Below, in pieces: positions 8,716-17,445 of a stretch of 64,000 nt of DNA. Made by a program: the position numbers and the translations under genes. Source of the DNA: Rhodopirellula baltica (lineage in GTDB: Bacteria > Planctomycetota > Planctomycetia > Pirellulales > Pirellulaceae); NCBI GenBank assembly GCA_002901265.1, contig PPHI01000095.1, positions 217,239 through 281,238 on the forward strand, in the 5' to 3' direction. The notes under the pieces were generated by a model that searched no databases, was not told the origin of the DNA, and saw only the letters and a program-made list of their open reading frames with translations. The stretch's first letter is position 1. The number at the start of each line of letters is the position of its first letter.

Positions 8716-10947
8716 ATGAATCGGACGCAATACCGACCGAGCCAGGTTGCCAAACTGAGCACCGGAGTTGGCCCAAACGACCGTCTGTCGACTCCGTCGC
8801 GAGCGTCCTTTGATTGCCTGCGATTCATGATCGGTTTGATTCTGGCGGGCGTTTATGGTGTGTCCACGCCGAAAGCGTTTGCCGAGTCCTACACGGCGGA
8901 CGTTGTTGTTTACGGGGGCACTTCGGCGGCTATTACTGCGGCGGTGCAAGTGAAGCAGATGGGACGCAGTGTTTTGATCGTTTGTCCTGACCAGCATCTG
9001 GGAGGGCTGACGAGTGGTGGTCTCGGATGGACCGACACCGGCAAGAAAGAAGTGATCGGCGGGCTCTCCCGCGAGTTCTATCACCGTGTGTACCTGAAAT
9101 ACCAACAGGCGGAAAATTGGAATTGGCAATCACGTGAAAGCTATGGCAATCGTGGCCAAGGAAACGTAGCGATCGACGGCAAAAATCGGACCCAGTGGAT
9201 CTTCGAACCGCATATCGCCGAACAGGTCTTTGACGAATGGGTGAGCGAATGTGAGATCCCCGTCTATCGCGATCAATGGTTGGATCGCAAGTCGGGCGTC
9301 GAAGTGGTAGGCGGCCGAATCAAGTCCATCCGAATGCTTGGCGGCGACGTGTTTACAGGCAAGGTGTTTTTGGATGTGACCTATGAAGGTGACTTGATGG
9401 CCGCGGCGGGCGTGTCATACCACGTCGGTCGCGAGTCAAGCGAAACCTACGCTGAAAACTGGGCCGGGATTCAAACCGGTGTCAATCATCACGGTCACCA
9501 CTTCGCCAACCTGCCCGCGATCAGTCCGTACGTCGTACCAGGGGATCCAGCCAGTGGCGTATTGCCACGCGTCAGTGCGGACCCGCCGGGAAAAAAAGGC
9601 GATGCAGACGACCGCGTCCAAGCGTACTGTTTCCGAATGTGTCTGACCGATCATCCGGGAAACCTGGTGCCATTTGAAGCTCCCAAAGGCTATGACCCAG
9701 CCGAGTACGAATTGCTGGCTCGGATCTATGAAGCCGGTTGGCGAGAAACGTTTAACAAGTTCGACCCCATCCCCAATCGAAAAACGGACACCAACAACCA
9801 CGGTCCGATGAGCACCGACAACATCGGGTTCAACTACGACTATCCCGAAGCGAGTTATGAACGCCGTGCCGAGATCATTCGCGAACACGAGAACTATCAG
9901 AAGGGTTGGTTGTACTTTCACGTCAGTGACCCGCGCGTACCCGAGGAAATCCGTGAAGAGATGAAGCGTTGGGGGCTGGCGGCTGACGAGTTCGACGATA
10001 ACGGTCATTGGCCTCATCAAATCTATGTGCGTGAAGCTCGCCGAATGATCGGTCAATTTGTGATGACCGAGAACGAATTGCAAAAACGCCGCCCCACCCC
10101 GCAATCCGTCGGCATGGGGTCTTATTCGATCGACTCGCACAACACGCAGCGCTACATCACCCCCGAAGGTCGCGTGCAAAATGAAGGCGACATCGGCGTT
10201 TCGACCTACGGGCCCTATGAAATTGCCTACGGCAGTTTGGTTCCCAAAGCGGATGATTGTGAGAACCTGATTGTGCCGGTTTGCGTTTCCAGTTCACACA
10301 TCGCGTTTGGTTCCATCCGGATGGAACCTGTCTTCATGATTTTGGGGCAAAGCGCGGCGACGGCGGCTGTGCTGGCGATCGAGAGTGACTTGTCGGTTCA
10401 GGAAGTGCCGTACGACTTGCTGCAGCAGCGATTGCTCGCCGACGGACAAGTGTTGCATTCGGCAAAGAATGTGTCAGCGGTCGCCGGCCAGAGCAGCAGC
10501 GTGTTGTTCCCCAAAGATTTCTCCGGTGTGGTTCTGGATGATAGCCAAGCATCGTTCGTCGGTACGTGGCGACAGAGTGCGGCGAACCGTCCGCATTTTT
10601 TGTCCGGCTACCGGCACGAAGACAACGCGGCCAATGGAAAGTGTTCGGCGATCTTCGAAACCAAGCTGCCGACCGGTTTCTACGAGATCCAACTTGCCTA
10701 TCCACCGAACACGAATCGGGCGACCAACGTCCCCGTAAAGATTTCGTCGGCGGGCGGCACGACGTCAGTGAAAGTGAATCAACGTTCGAAACCCACCACA
10801 GAAAAAGCGTTTACATCGCTGGGTGTGTATCAATTTGATCAACGACAGCCCGCAAAGTTGACGATTAGCAACCAGGGGACCGATGGATATGTGATCGTCG
10901 ACGCTGTTCGATTCGTACCGGCGGACCCACCACCGAGCGATCGGTAA
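8716..10947 (+). CDS. Secreted FAD-dependent oxidoreductase with C-terminal golvesin/xanthan-lyase-like domain
   Basis: 743 residues from the ATG at 8716, chosen because GAGG lies about 10 bases upstream; a GTG at 8608 overlapping tilS would extend it. A hydrophobic signal (FMIGLILAGVYGVSTPKAFAES) precedes the dinucleotide fold VVVYGGTSAAITAAVQ and the LGGLTSGGLGWTDTG motif of the FAD_oxidored family. A long catalytic region follows (VTYEGDLMAAAGV, YREARRM-like segment, AFGSIRMEPVFM). The last 130 residues form a beta-sandwich module (VGTWRQSA, DGYVIVDAVRFVP) found at the end of xanthan lyases and related exported enzymes. A role in extracellular or periplasmic polysaccharide or cofactor oxidation is an inference. 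A paralogue lies at 57580-59715. Confidence 0.85.
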   Translation: MNRTQYRPSQVAKLSTGVGPNDRLSTPSRASFDCLRFMIGLILAGVYGVSTPKAFAESYTADVVVYGGTSAAITAAVQVKQMGRSVLIVCPDQHLGGLTSGGLGWTDTGKKEVIGGLSREFYHRVYLKYQQAENWNWQSRESYGNRGQGNVAIDGKNRTQWIFEPHIAEQVFDEWVSECEIPVYRDQWLDRKSGVEVVGGRIKSIRMLGGDVFTGKVFLDVTYEGDLMAAAGVSYHVGRESSETYAENWAGIQTGVNHHGHHFANLPAISPYVVPGDPASGVLPRVSADPPGKKGDADDRVQAYCFRMCLTDHPGNLVPFEAPKGYDPAEYELLARIYEAGWRETFNKFDPIPNRKTDTNNHGPMSTDNIGFNYDYPEASYERRAEIIREHENYQKGWLYFHVSDPRVPEEIREEMKRWGLAADEFDDNGHWPHQIYVREARRMIGQFVMTENELQKRRPTPQSVGMGSYSIDSHNTQRYITPEGRVQNEGDIGVSTYGPYEIAYGSLVPKADDCENLIVPVCVSSSHIAFGSIRMEPVFMILGQSAATAAVLAIESDLSVQEVPYDLLQQRLLADGQVLHSAKNVSAVAGQSSSVLFPKDFSGVVLDDSQASFVGTWRQSAANRPHFLSGYRHEDNAANGKCSAIFETKLPTGFYEIQLAYPPNTNRATNVPVKISSAGGTTSVKVNQRSKPTTEKAFTSLGVYQFDQRQPAKLTISNQGTDGYVIVDAVRFVPADPPPSDR

Positions 10948-11006
10948 GGTGCGGCCAGCAAACCGATCGACGGAAACAAGTCTCGATCCGCCACGGAGCG
11001 CCAACG

Positions 11007-13064
11007 ATGAAACGATTGATTGACGCGATTTCACAAGGCAGCTGTTTGCTGAATGTGAACGCCACAACGATGGACGAAATCGTTTCGGCCGGGGTGGATT
11101 ATCTGGTTCAGAGCGGTCGGCTATCAGAGAGCCAACGCCAAGTCGTTGTCGACGGCATTTTGCAACGCGAACGTCAGTTTCCAACCGCGATCGGTCATGC
11201 TTGTGCAATCCCGCACTTTTATGATGACCGGATTAGCGAGCAAGCGTTGGTGTTCCTCCGCCTCAAACACGCGGTCAACTTGGGGGCACCTGACGGAATT
11301 GCCACCCGGTACGTGTTCTTTATGGTTGGTCCGACAACGCACGCGACCGAACATCTCGACACCTTGTCGTCAGTCGCACGGATGATGAGCGATAACGTCT
11401 GCCACTTTGAATTGACCTATTCAAAGAACGCGCAAGATGTGCTCGATGCGATCAACCGCCACCTCACCCGTACGGTACTGGCCAAGCCGGCGAAGCCGCG
11501 TGAAGTTTCCGAAGGTCTGCGTTCATCCCCTAAGCCCTTGGCCGGCGTCAAGGCGGACGTGCTGCGGCGGCTGCGTCACTACAAGTCTGACTTTGTTGAC
11601 GGGATGCGTGCCAAGAGTATCGCGTCGATCGTGTTCATGTACTTTGCCTGCGTCGCGCCAGCGGTGACATTTGGCGGTTTGATGGGCAGCGAGACCGATG
11701 GTGTGTTGGGTGCCGGGCCGATGTTGTTGTCGACCGCGGTTTGCGGAATTCTGTACGCGTTGTTCGCCGGCGGCCCGTTGATCATCTTGGGCGGGATCGG
11801 TCCGCTGTTGATCTTTACGATCATCTTGTACCAATTGTGCCAGGACTTTGAGTTGTCCGAGCATTTCTTGGGAGTGTATGGCTGGGTCGGTTTGTGGACC
11901 AGTTTGCTGACGATGCTGTTGGCGATTTCCAACAGCAGTAATCTGATGCGGTATTTCACGCGGTTCACCGACGAGATCTTTTCCGCGTTGATGTCGATGA
12001 TTTTCATCTACAAGGCAATCGAAGCCTTGGTCGCGGGATTCCGTTCGGCCAGTGCGGCTGGACTTTCCAACGAAAAGCCGTTGTTGGCAATCGTGTTAGC
12101 AGTCGGAACGTTTTATATCGCGATGACGCTCGCCGGATTGCGGCGGAGCAAGTACCTGTTCGGTTGGATGCGTGAGTTCCTTGCCGACTTTGGGCCCTCG
12201 ATTGCACTGGGCACGATGGTTGGTGTCGCGTGGTGGCTGGGCAGTGCCGCGACGCTCGACACCCTGGAGGTCTCGGCGGCTGCGAGTGAACGTGCCGGCT
12301 GGGTCGTTGATTTGTGGGGCGTGCCCAATTGGGTGAAGTTCGCGGCGATTGGGCCGGCAATGTTGGCGGCGGTGCTGGTCTATCTTTCGCAGAATATCAC
12401 CGCGCGGCTGGTCAACAGTTCGGAGAACAAACTCGTGAAGGGCGAGTCCTATCACTGGGATCTGATGGTCGTGGGCGCTTTGATCGGAATGTGTTCCTTG
12501 TTCGGTTGGCCCTGGATGGTCGCGGCAACCGTTCGATCACTCGCACACGTGCGAGCGCTCTCGGATACCGAAGAAGTCGTTGGGACGAGAGGCGAGACTC
12601 AGGAAAAAATCATCCACGTCCACGAAAACCGTGTCACTGGACTATTCATCCATCTGTTGATCGGCGGATCGCTGTTGGCGCTTCCGCTGTTGGAGTACGT
12701 CCCGATGGCAGCCCTGTACGGTATTTTCTTGTACATGGGCTTTGTCTCGCTGCGCGGCATTCAATTTGTCGAACGCCTCGGATTGTTGTTGATGGACTCG
12801 TCGCTGTATCCGACAAACCACTACACTCGCCGCGTCCCGACACGCACCATCCATTGGTTCACGCTGATCCAATTCATTTGTTTGGCGCTCTTATGCGTTG
12901 TCAACGTTTTTCCGAGCCAGCCGGTTCGGATTTTGTTCCCGGTGTTTATCGCACTACTGGTGCCGGTGCGTGCGATCCTGTCGCGTTGTTTCGACAACGA
13001 ACACCTGGCATTTTTGGATGCCGATGAAGCACCGGACGACGAAGAGTTGCACTGGGTGCTCTAG
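11007..13064 (+). CDS. PTS EIIA-like domain fused to SLC4/bicarbonate-transporter-like membrane protein
   Basis: 685 residues. Residues 1-150 form a mannitol/fructose-class EIIA domain with the active-site pattern AIGHACAIPHF, where His70 aligns with the phosphorylated His, and later ALVFLRLKHAVNLGAPDG. From about residue 200 there are some ten to twelve membrane segments with SLC4/HCO3-cotransporter features (FACVAPAVTFGGLMG, ALFAGGPLIILGGIGPLLIF, an RYFTRFTDEIFSALMSMIFIYKA-like helix, LPLLEYVPMAALYGIFLYMG). It probably exchanges or cotransports bicarbonate or another anion, with the EIIA module as cytoplasmic regulator. GGAG lies 12 bases before the ATG. It stands alone and converges on the NHL gene with no gap. 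Confidence 0.88.
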   Translation: MKRLIDAISQGSCLLNVNATTMDEIVSAGVDYLVQSGRLSESQRQVVVDGILQRERQFPTAIGHACAIPHFYDDRISEQALVFLRLKHAVNLGAPDGIATRYVFFMVGPTTHATEHLDTLSSVARMMSDNVCHFELTYSKNAQDVLDAINRHLTRTVLAKPAKPREVSEGLRSSPKPLAGVKADVLRRLRHYKSDFVDGMRAKSIASIVFMYFACVAPAVTFGGLMGSETDGVLGAGPMLLSTAVCGILYALFAGGPLIILGGIGPLLIFTIILYQLCQDFELSEHFLGVYGWVGLWTSLLTMLLAISNSSNLMRYFTRFTDEIFSALMSMIFIYKAIEALVAGFRSASAAGLSNEKPLLAIVLAVGTFYIAMTLAGLRRSKYLFGWMREFLADFGPSIALGTMVGVAWWLGSAATLDTLEVSAAASERAGWVVDLWGVPNWVKFAAIGPAMLAAVLVYLSQNITARLVNSSENKLVKGESYHWDLMVVGALIGMCSLFGWPWMVAATVRSLAHVRALSDTEEVVGTRGETQEKIIHVHENRVTGLFIHLLIGGSLLALPLLEYVPMAALYGIFLYMGFVSLRGIQFVERLGLLLMDSSLYPTNHYTRRVPTRTIHWFTLIQFICLALLCVVNVFPSQPVRILFPVFIALLVPVRAILSRCFDNEHLAFLDADEAPDDEELHWVL

Positions 13065-14081
13065 CTAGCCGGGGATCGCCGCCCGCTGCACCCGATGGTT
13101 TTGACTGTCGAGAATATGCATTCGACGTTTTGAATCAACGGCAAGGCTCCACGGATCGTACAGTTGACCAGGTCCGAGTCCCGGGGAGCCCCAAGTCGCG
13201 AGCGAATTGCCTTGCGCGTCAAAGTGCTGAACGCGCGCGTTGCCGTATTCGCAAACCACTGCGTCGCCGTTTTCAAGGACGAACACGCCGTAGGGATAAA
13301 ACAGTTCGCCGGGCCCTTTCCCGGAACTGCCCCAGATGTCGATCAGTTCTGGTTGGTCGCCGGAGAGATCAAAGCGTTGGATTCGGTGGTTTCCCGAGTC
13401 GGCGATCCACAGTGTGTCGCCATCAACGTGTAGCCCCTGTGGACGCAGGAACTGTTCCGGTTCGCGTCCCGTCGAGCCCCATGCGAGTAAAAAAGTTCCG
13501 TCCGGGGCGAATTTTTGGATACGGTCAGCGTCGCCGTACTCGCCGATGTAGATGCAGCCCTGTTGGTCGACCGCGACGTCGGTCAAAAAGGCGAACTCGC
13601 CGGGCCCAAAGCCGCTCGTGCCGCCGATTTCCAGTTCGGGGCAACGTTGACCATCTAGAGTGTATGCAAGCATGCGGTAGTAATGCGTGTCGGCGACGAG
13701 CAGCCGATCGTCTTCGGCATTGGTGCCGACTTGGATGGTCATGCCGGTGGGTTTGCCATTCTCGATCGCGGGGGTACGCCAGTCACGGAGCCATGTCCCG
13801 TCGCGGTCGAAGACTTGGATTCGCCCTGTTTTATCGACGATGTACAGATTGTCGTTGCGATCGATGCAGATCGCCCGAGGCGTAAGGAAACGGCCGTTGC
13901 TCTGGCCACGTCGTCCCCAAACGAGTTCGGGTTCGTCGTCGTGGCTGCGTGCGATGCATCCGCTGAATGCACTCGCGCCGAGTGTGCTGATGCCGGCGCC
14001 CAGCAAAGTCGAGAGCGCATTGCGGCGTGAAAGTCTGTGCCGATGTGTCATGTGGGGGATTTGCGTGGCATCATTGTCCAT
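13065..14081 (-). CDS. Exported NHL-repeat beta-propeller lipoprotein
   Basis: 338 residues, with an alternative ATG at 14051. The N-terminus has a twin-arginine-like SRRNALSTLLGAGI stretch and ends its hydrophobic part at SAFSGC, a possible lipobox. It is followed by six NHL-type repeats (LTPRAICIDRNDNLYIVD, FLTDVAVDQQGCIYIGEYG, FLRPQGLHVDGDTLWIADS, YPYGVFVLENGDAVVCEYG and others), which fold as a propeller. Such planctomycete proteins are exported and of unknown substrate. The stop codon abuts the stop of the anion transporter gene on the other strand. Confidence 0.85.
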   Translation of the reverse strand: MDNDATQIPHMTHRHRLSRRNALSTLLGAGISTLGASAFSGCIARSHDDEPELVWGRRGQSNGRFLTPRAICIDRNDNLYIVDKTGRIQVFDRDGTWLRDWRTPAIENGKPTGMTIQVGTNAEDDRLLVADTHYYRMLAYTLDGQRCPELEIGGTSGFGPGEFAFLTDVAVDQQGCIYIGEYGDADRIQKFAPDGTFLLAWGSTGREPEQFLRPQGLHVDGDTLWIADSGNHRIQRFDLSGDQPELIDIWGSSGKGPGELFYPYGVFVLENGDAVVCEYGNARVQHFDAQGNSLATWGSPGLGPGQLYDPWSLAVDSKRRMHILDSQNHRVQRAAIPG

Positions 14082-14278
14082 AGCGGTATTGTAATGGCAT
14101 CAGCGGATCTGGCGGGGGTGGAGTGCCGATTCGGCGAGGAAGCGACAACTGGTGTCACCAGAAGCGTCCTTGTCGATTCAAAATTGCAGACTTTACAATG
14201 CTGTATTCCCCGACGCGGTCGTGCTGTTGGGAAGAATGTCTACCCGTTCGGTCAGCTTTGTTTCAATCGTCGGTTTCT

Positions 14279-15463
14279 ATGACCAAAGTTTTCGATCTCC
14301 GCCGAACCGACGATCCGCGTGACTTCATCCACCGCACTGTCCAGGCACTGACCGAAGGCCAAGTGGTGGCGTTGCCGACGGACACGTCGTATGGATTCGC
14401 GGCACATGCACTCACTCAGGCGGCGGTGGAAAAGCTTTTCGAGATGCGTGGGCCTTCGACAGCCCCGTTGGCGATTTCGGTTCGCAGTCGACAGGCCGCA
14501 GAAGATTTTTACTGTGAACCTTCGCCGGTGGCTCGACGACTTACACATCGTTGCTGGCCCGGCCCGCTAACCATCGTCACACCTTGCGATCACCCCCATT
14601 CGGCGATCAAACAATTGCCTCCGGGGGTCCAGGATTTGATTTTGGGCGAGCACCACGGGGTCGGTTTTCGGGTGGTCGACCACCGCATTTTGGAGGCGAT
14701 TCATCGGTTCATGGCCGCGCCGCTGGTTTTGGCAGGGGCGCATCGTGTCGGTGAGAACGGTCGATCGGGAAAATCCAACTTTGACGCGCAGGGGGTGCTC
14801 GATCAGTTCGGTGGTGAGGTGCCACTGCTGCTCGATGACGGTCAGACTCGTTATGGTGGTGTATCGACGGTCGCCCGTGTGATAGGGAGCCGTTGGGAGT
14901 TGTTGCGAGAAGGCGTCATTGAACGAGCGGCTATGAATCAATTTGTCAAACCGGTTATCGTATTGGTCTGCACGGGAAATACCTGCCGCAGTCCGATGGC
15001 GGAAACCTTGATGCGAGAGCAATTGCGAAAGAAACTAGGGCGTGAGGACGCGGTTCGGGTTTTGTCGGCCGGTGTCGCCGCTTCCAACGGGTCCTGCGCC
15101 AGCCCCCAGTCGATTGAGGTCATGGGGGAACGAAGTTTGGATTTGACCGGGCACGCCAGCCAGCCGCTGGGTGATGAGATCATGAACGTCGCCGATTTGG
15201 TGCTCACGATGACGCGAGCTCACCGTGCGGCGATCTTGGCGGCGTGGCCGGAAATGTACGATCGCGTCTTCACGTTGCGACATGACGGGGGCGATATTAC
15301 GGATCCGATTGGGATGCCTGTTGAGACCTATCGACAGTGTGCCGATCAGATGGAAAACGAGTTGTCGGCATGGCTAGAGAAACTGGGAGACGACTTTTTC
15401 CCAACCCCCGCCGACGCCAATGGTTCAACGGAGTCCTCCGATGAGGATCAGGAGTCAGCTTGA
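14279..15463 (+). CDS. YrdC/Sua5-like domain fused to YwlE-like (low-molecular-weight) phosphatase
   Basis: 394 residues from the ATG at 14279; an earlier in-frame ATG at 14123 would add an implausible Cys-rich leader. Residues 1-210 resemble YrdC/Sua5 (VVALPTDTSYGFAAHAL, RCWPGPLTIV), but the ATP-binding S-x-N motif is replaced by AGAHRVG and the K-x-R pair is altered (EMRGPSTAPL), so threonylcarbamoyl-AMP synthesis is doubtful. Residues 225-385 are a low-molecular-weight phosphatase with the P-loop CTGNTCRS (231-238) and the acid loop DPIG. The Thr in the loop (Thr235) matches the residue that gives Bacillus YwlE its phosphoarginine specificity. The order Sua5-YwlE-RpiB matches the Bacillus ywlC-ywlE-ywlF neighbourhood. 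It overlaps rpiB by one base. Confidence 0.88.
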   Translation: MTKVFDLRRTDDPRDFIHRTVQALTEGQVVALPTDTSYGFAAHALTQAAVEKLFEMRGPSTAPLAISVRSRQAAEDFYCEPSPVARRLTHRCWPGPLTIVTPCDHPHSAIKQLPPGVQDLILGEHHGVGFRVVDHRILEAIHRFMAAPLVLAGAHRVGENGRSGKSNFDAQGVLDQFGGEVPLLLDDGQTRYGGVSTVARVIGSRWELLREGVIERAAMNQFVKPVIVLVCTGNTCRSPMAETLMREQLRKKLGREDAVRVLSAGVAASNGSCASPQSIEVMGERSLDLTGHASQPLGDEIMNVADLVLTMTRAHRAAILAAWPEMYDRVFTLRHDGGDITDPIGMPVETYRQCADQMENELSAWLEKLGDDFFPTPADANGSTESSDEDQESA

Positions 15464-15975
15464 TGCGAATTTCGTTAGGCAGTGATCACCGTGGGGTGCA
15501 CATCAAGGCACGCTTGATTCAATCCCTCCAAGCAAACTCGTTCGAAGTTATCGACGAGGGGACCTTCGATGAAGTCGCGGTGGACTACCCCGACTATGCC
15601 GAATGCGTTGCCCGCCGTGTGAGTTGTGGCGAGGCCGAGCGCGGAATCCTGATCTGTGGGACCGGCATCGGCATGGCAATCACCGCTAATAAATTCTTGG
15701 GCGTCCGCGCCGCGCCGTGCTACGACGAAGTCATGGTCGAAATGAGTCGTCGCCACAACGACGTCAATGTTTTGTGCTTGCCCGGCGACTTGATCGGCGA
15801 ACGGTCCGTCGACGATTTGGTCCTCCGCTGGTTGCAAACCGATTTTGATGGCGGACGTCACTCCAAACGTCTCGACAAAATCTGCAAGATCGAAACCAAA
15901 AATGGCGACCATCTGATCGACCACACCAACGGTAAATCACCTGAGAACGAAGCCGCACAGCGGACCTCGTCATGA
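15463..15975 (+). CDS. rpiB: RpiB/LacA/LacB family sugar-phosphate isomerase (copy 1)
   Basis: 170 residues from the ATG at 15463, which overlaps the upstream TGA. The N-terminal ISLGSDHRGVHIK, the GILICGTGIGMAITANKF loop with the active-site Cys, and RRHNDVNVL with the proton-relay His match ribose-5-phosphate isomerase B. The region ILICGTGIG...RRHND is close to the E. coli type. It lies in a dense run with the phosphatase fusion (upstream) and holB (downstream, 4-base overlap). A second, divergent copy lies at 19831-20346, so one of the two may act on another sugar phosphate. Confidence 0.9.
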   Translation: MRISLGSDHRGVHIKARLIQSLQANSFEVIDEGTFDEVAVDYPDYAECVARRVSCGEAERGILICGTGIGMAITANKFLGVRAAPCYDEVMVEMSRRHNDVNVLCLPGDLIGERSVDDLVLRWLQTDFDGGRHSKRLDKICKIETKNGDHLIDHTNGKSPENEAAQRTSS

Positions 15976-16997
15976 TCTCGGATTGGTCTAGCTTGATCGG
16001 CAACCCACACCTGAAGCAGTGGTTTGCCAGCGCGATTTCTCAAGGCCGTTTCGGCGGCAGTTTGCTGTTTGTCGGACCTGCCGGTGTCGGCAAACGCAGT
16101 GTCGCAACGCTGCTCGCACAAACACTGCTTTGCGATCGGCAGCCAGCTTCGGCGATGGAACCGTGCGGCCGCTGCGAGGCCTGTGTCCAAGTTCGCGCCG
16201 AAACACATCCTGACGTGATCCGGGTACGCAAGCCGAAAGACAAGACCACCATACCGGTTGATCTTTTGATCGGGGCTCCCGAAGTTCGCATGCAAGAAGG
16301 CTTTTGTCGCGACGTGCGGCTGAGTCCCTATTGCGGCAAACGCAAGGTCGCGATTTTGGAAGACGCTGACTTCTTGAATGAAGAAGGCGCCAATTGCTTG
16401 CTCAAGACTTTGGAAGAACCGCCTGCCGATGCGGTGATCATCCTGATCGGTACCAGCGAACAAAAACAATTGCCCACGATTCGGTCGCGTTGCCAGATCA
16501 TCCGCTTTCGGCCGCTATCGAACGAGGACGCGATCCGTTTGATTCGTGACGTTCACCAGTGCGAAGCGACGGACGAAGCGATTATTGAAGCGGTCGATTT
16601 GGCCGCCGGAGACATTGCCGGCGCGCTGCGATTGCTGGACGAGTCGACGTTGCGTTTTCGGTCTGCCTTGACGGAGGCGCTACGGCAACGCGTCCCCGAT
16701 CCTGGAACCATTCGACGGATCGTGACAGACCGGATGGAAGAAGCCGGCAAGGATTCTCCCAAGCGGCGTGCGGCGCTGCGTGATGTGTTTGCGATGTGCA
16801 TCGGCCATTATCGATCGGTGATGCGAGAACAAGCGAGCCGATCGGAAAGCCGGGCCATCACCCTGGCAAGGCTGGATCGCAGCGTTCGTGCACTGCGAGA
16901 GCTCGACCGGATGGCAAACTTGTCGACGCTGGTTGACTGCTTTGCCGCGGATCTGTCGTCCGGTTCGACGGGAGACCGTGGTGACATCGGTTCCTGA
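15972..16997 (+). CDS. holB: DNA polymerase III delta' subunit (clamp loader)
   Basis: 341 residues. It has an AAA+ fold: LLFVGPAGVGKRSVATLLAQTLL (Walker A-like), a Cys cluster for zinc (C-G-R-C-E-A-C after LLCDRQ), RKVAILEDADFLNEEGANCLLKTLEEPP and the arginine-sensor region LIGTSEQKQLPTIRSRCQIIRF. This is the delta' subunit, which loads the sliding clamp with delta and tau/gamma; the C-terminal half forms the collar. The ATG overlaps the stop of rpiB (ATGA). Confidence 0.9.
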   Translation: MISDWSSLIGNPHLKQWFASAISQGRFGGSLLFVGPAGVGKRSVATLLAQTLLCDRQPASAMEPCGRCEACVQVRAETHPDVIRVRKPKDKTTIPVDLLIGAPEVRMQEGFCRDVRLSPYCGKRKVAILEDADFLNEEGANCLLKTLEEPPADAVIILIGTSEQKQLPTIRSRCQIIRFRPLSNEDAIRLIRDVHQCEATDEAIIEAVDLAAGDIAGALRLLDESTLRFRSALTEALRQRVPDPGTIRRIVTDRMEEAGKDSPKRRAALRDVFAMCIGHYRSVMREQASRSESRAITLARLDRSVRALRELDRMANLSTLVDCFAADLSSGSTGDRGDIGS

Positions 16998-17421
16998 TTC
17001 GCCAGCGGCAGAGTTACCAGCGGCAGAGTTATCCGTCCAGCTTTGGGCGGGACGCCTGCCACGGATCGCTTGGTTCGCCGAGCACTGTTGGTTGGTGATC
17101 TGTGACGGCGATCGAACCGAACGCTGGGAAGTTTGGCAGTACCCGGCTTGTGGACCCGTGTACTGGGGCCACGTTCATCGCAACATGATGTCACCCTTTG
17201 GCTGGATCCGCGATCGGCCAAAATACTTCTTGCACCAGTTCATTGGTGAAGAAGCGATCGGTCTCGCCGAGCGAATCCGGTCAACACCGACGACGTATCC
17301 GTGGTGTGATCGCTATCACTATGTCCCGGGTCCCAATAGCAACACCTACATCCAGTGGTGTTTGCAAGATCGCTACCGATTGGGCATCCGCGCGATTGGT
17401 CGCGGATACGCGAAGTGGTAA
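16978..17421 (+). CDS. DUF3750 family protein
   Basis: About 147 residues. GTG codons at 16978 and 16981 both precede VTSVPDSP, and either overlaps the holB end, so the start is a choice between the two. The conserved part runs from VQLWAGRLPRIAWFAEHCWLVI through IGEEAIGLAERIRSTPTTYPW to YHYVPGPNSNTYIQWCL, AIGRGY, the pattern of DUF3750. The function is unknown; PGPNSNT and the H/C/D positions suggest an enzyme. A perfect 15-bp in-frame duplication (17002-17031) lies near its start. Confidence 0.75.
   Translation: MVTSVPDSPAAELPAAELSVQLWAGRLPRIAWFAEHCWLVICDGDRTERWEVWQYPACGPVYWGHVHRNMMSPFGWIRDRPKYFLHQFIGEEAIGLAERIRSTPTTYPWCDRYHYVPGPNSNTYIQWCLQDRYRLGIRAIGRGYAKW
17002..17031 (+). repeat. Perfect 15-bp tandem duplication in the DUF3750 gene
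   Basis: CCAGCGGCAGAGTTA occurs twice back to back (17002-17016, 17017-17031), duplicating five residues (PAAEL) in a low-complexity N-terminus without breaking the frame. It is a recent slippage-type duplication. Confidence 0.85.
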
Positions 17422-17445
17422 CTCACGCGTAAGCGAGTTTTAGTT

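Noticed and set aside
9436..10179. 247-codon antisense frame in the FAD oxidoreductase gene
   Set aside because: It is a shadow of the plus-strand gene, whose motifs are clear throughout this stretch.
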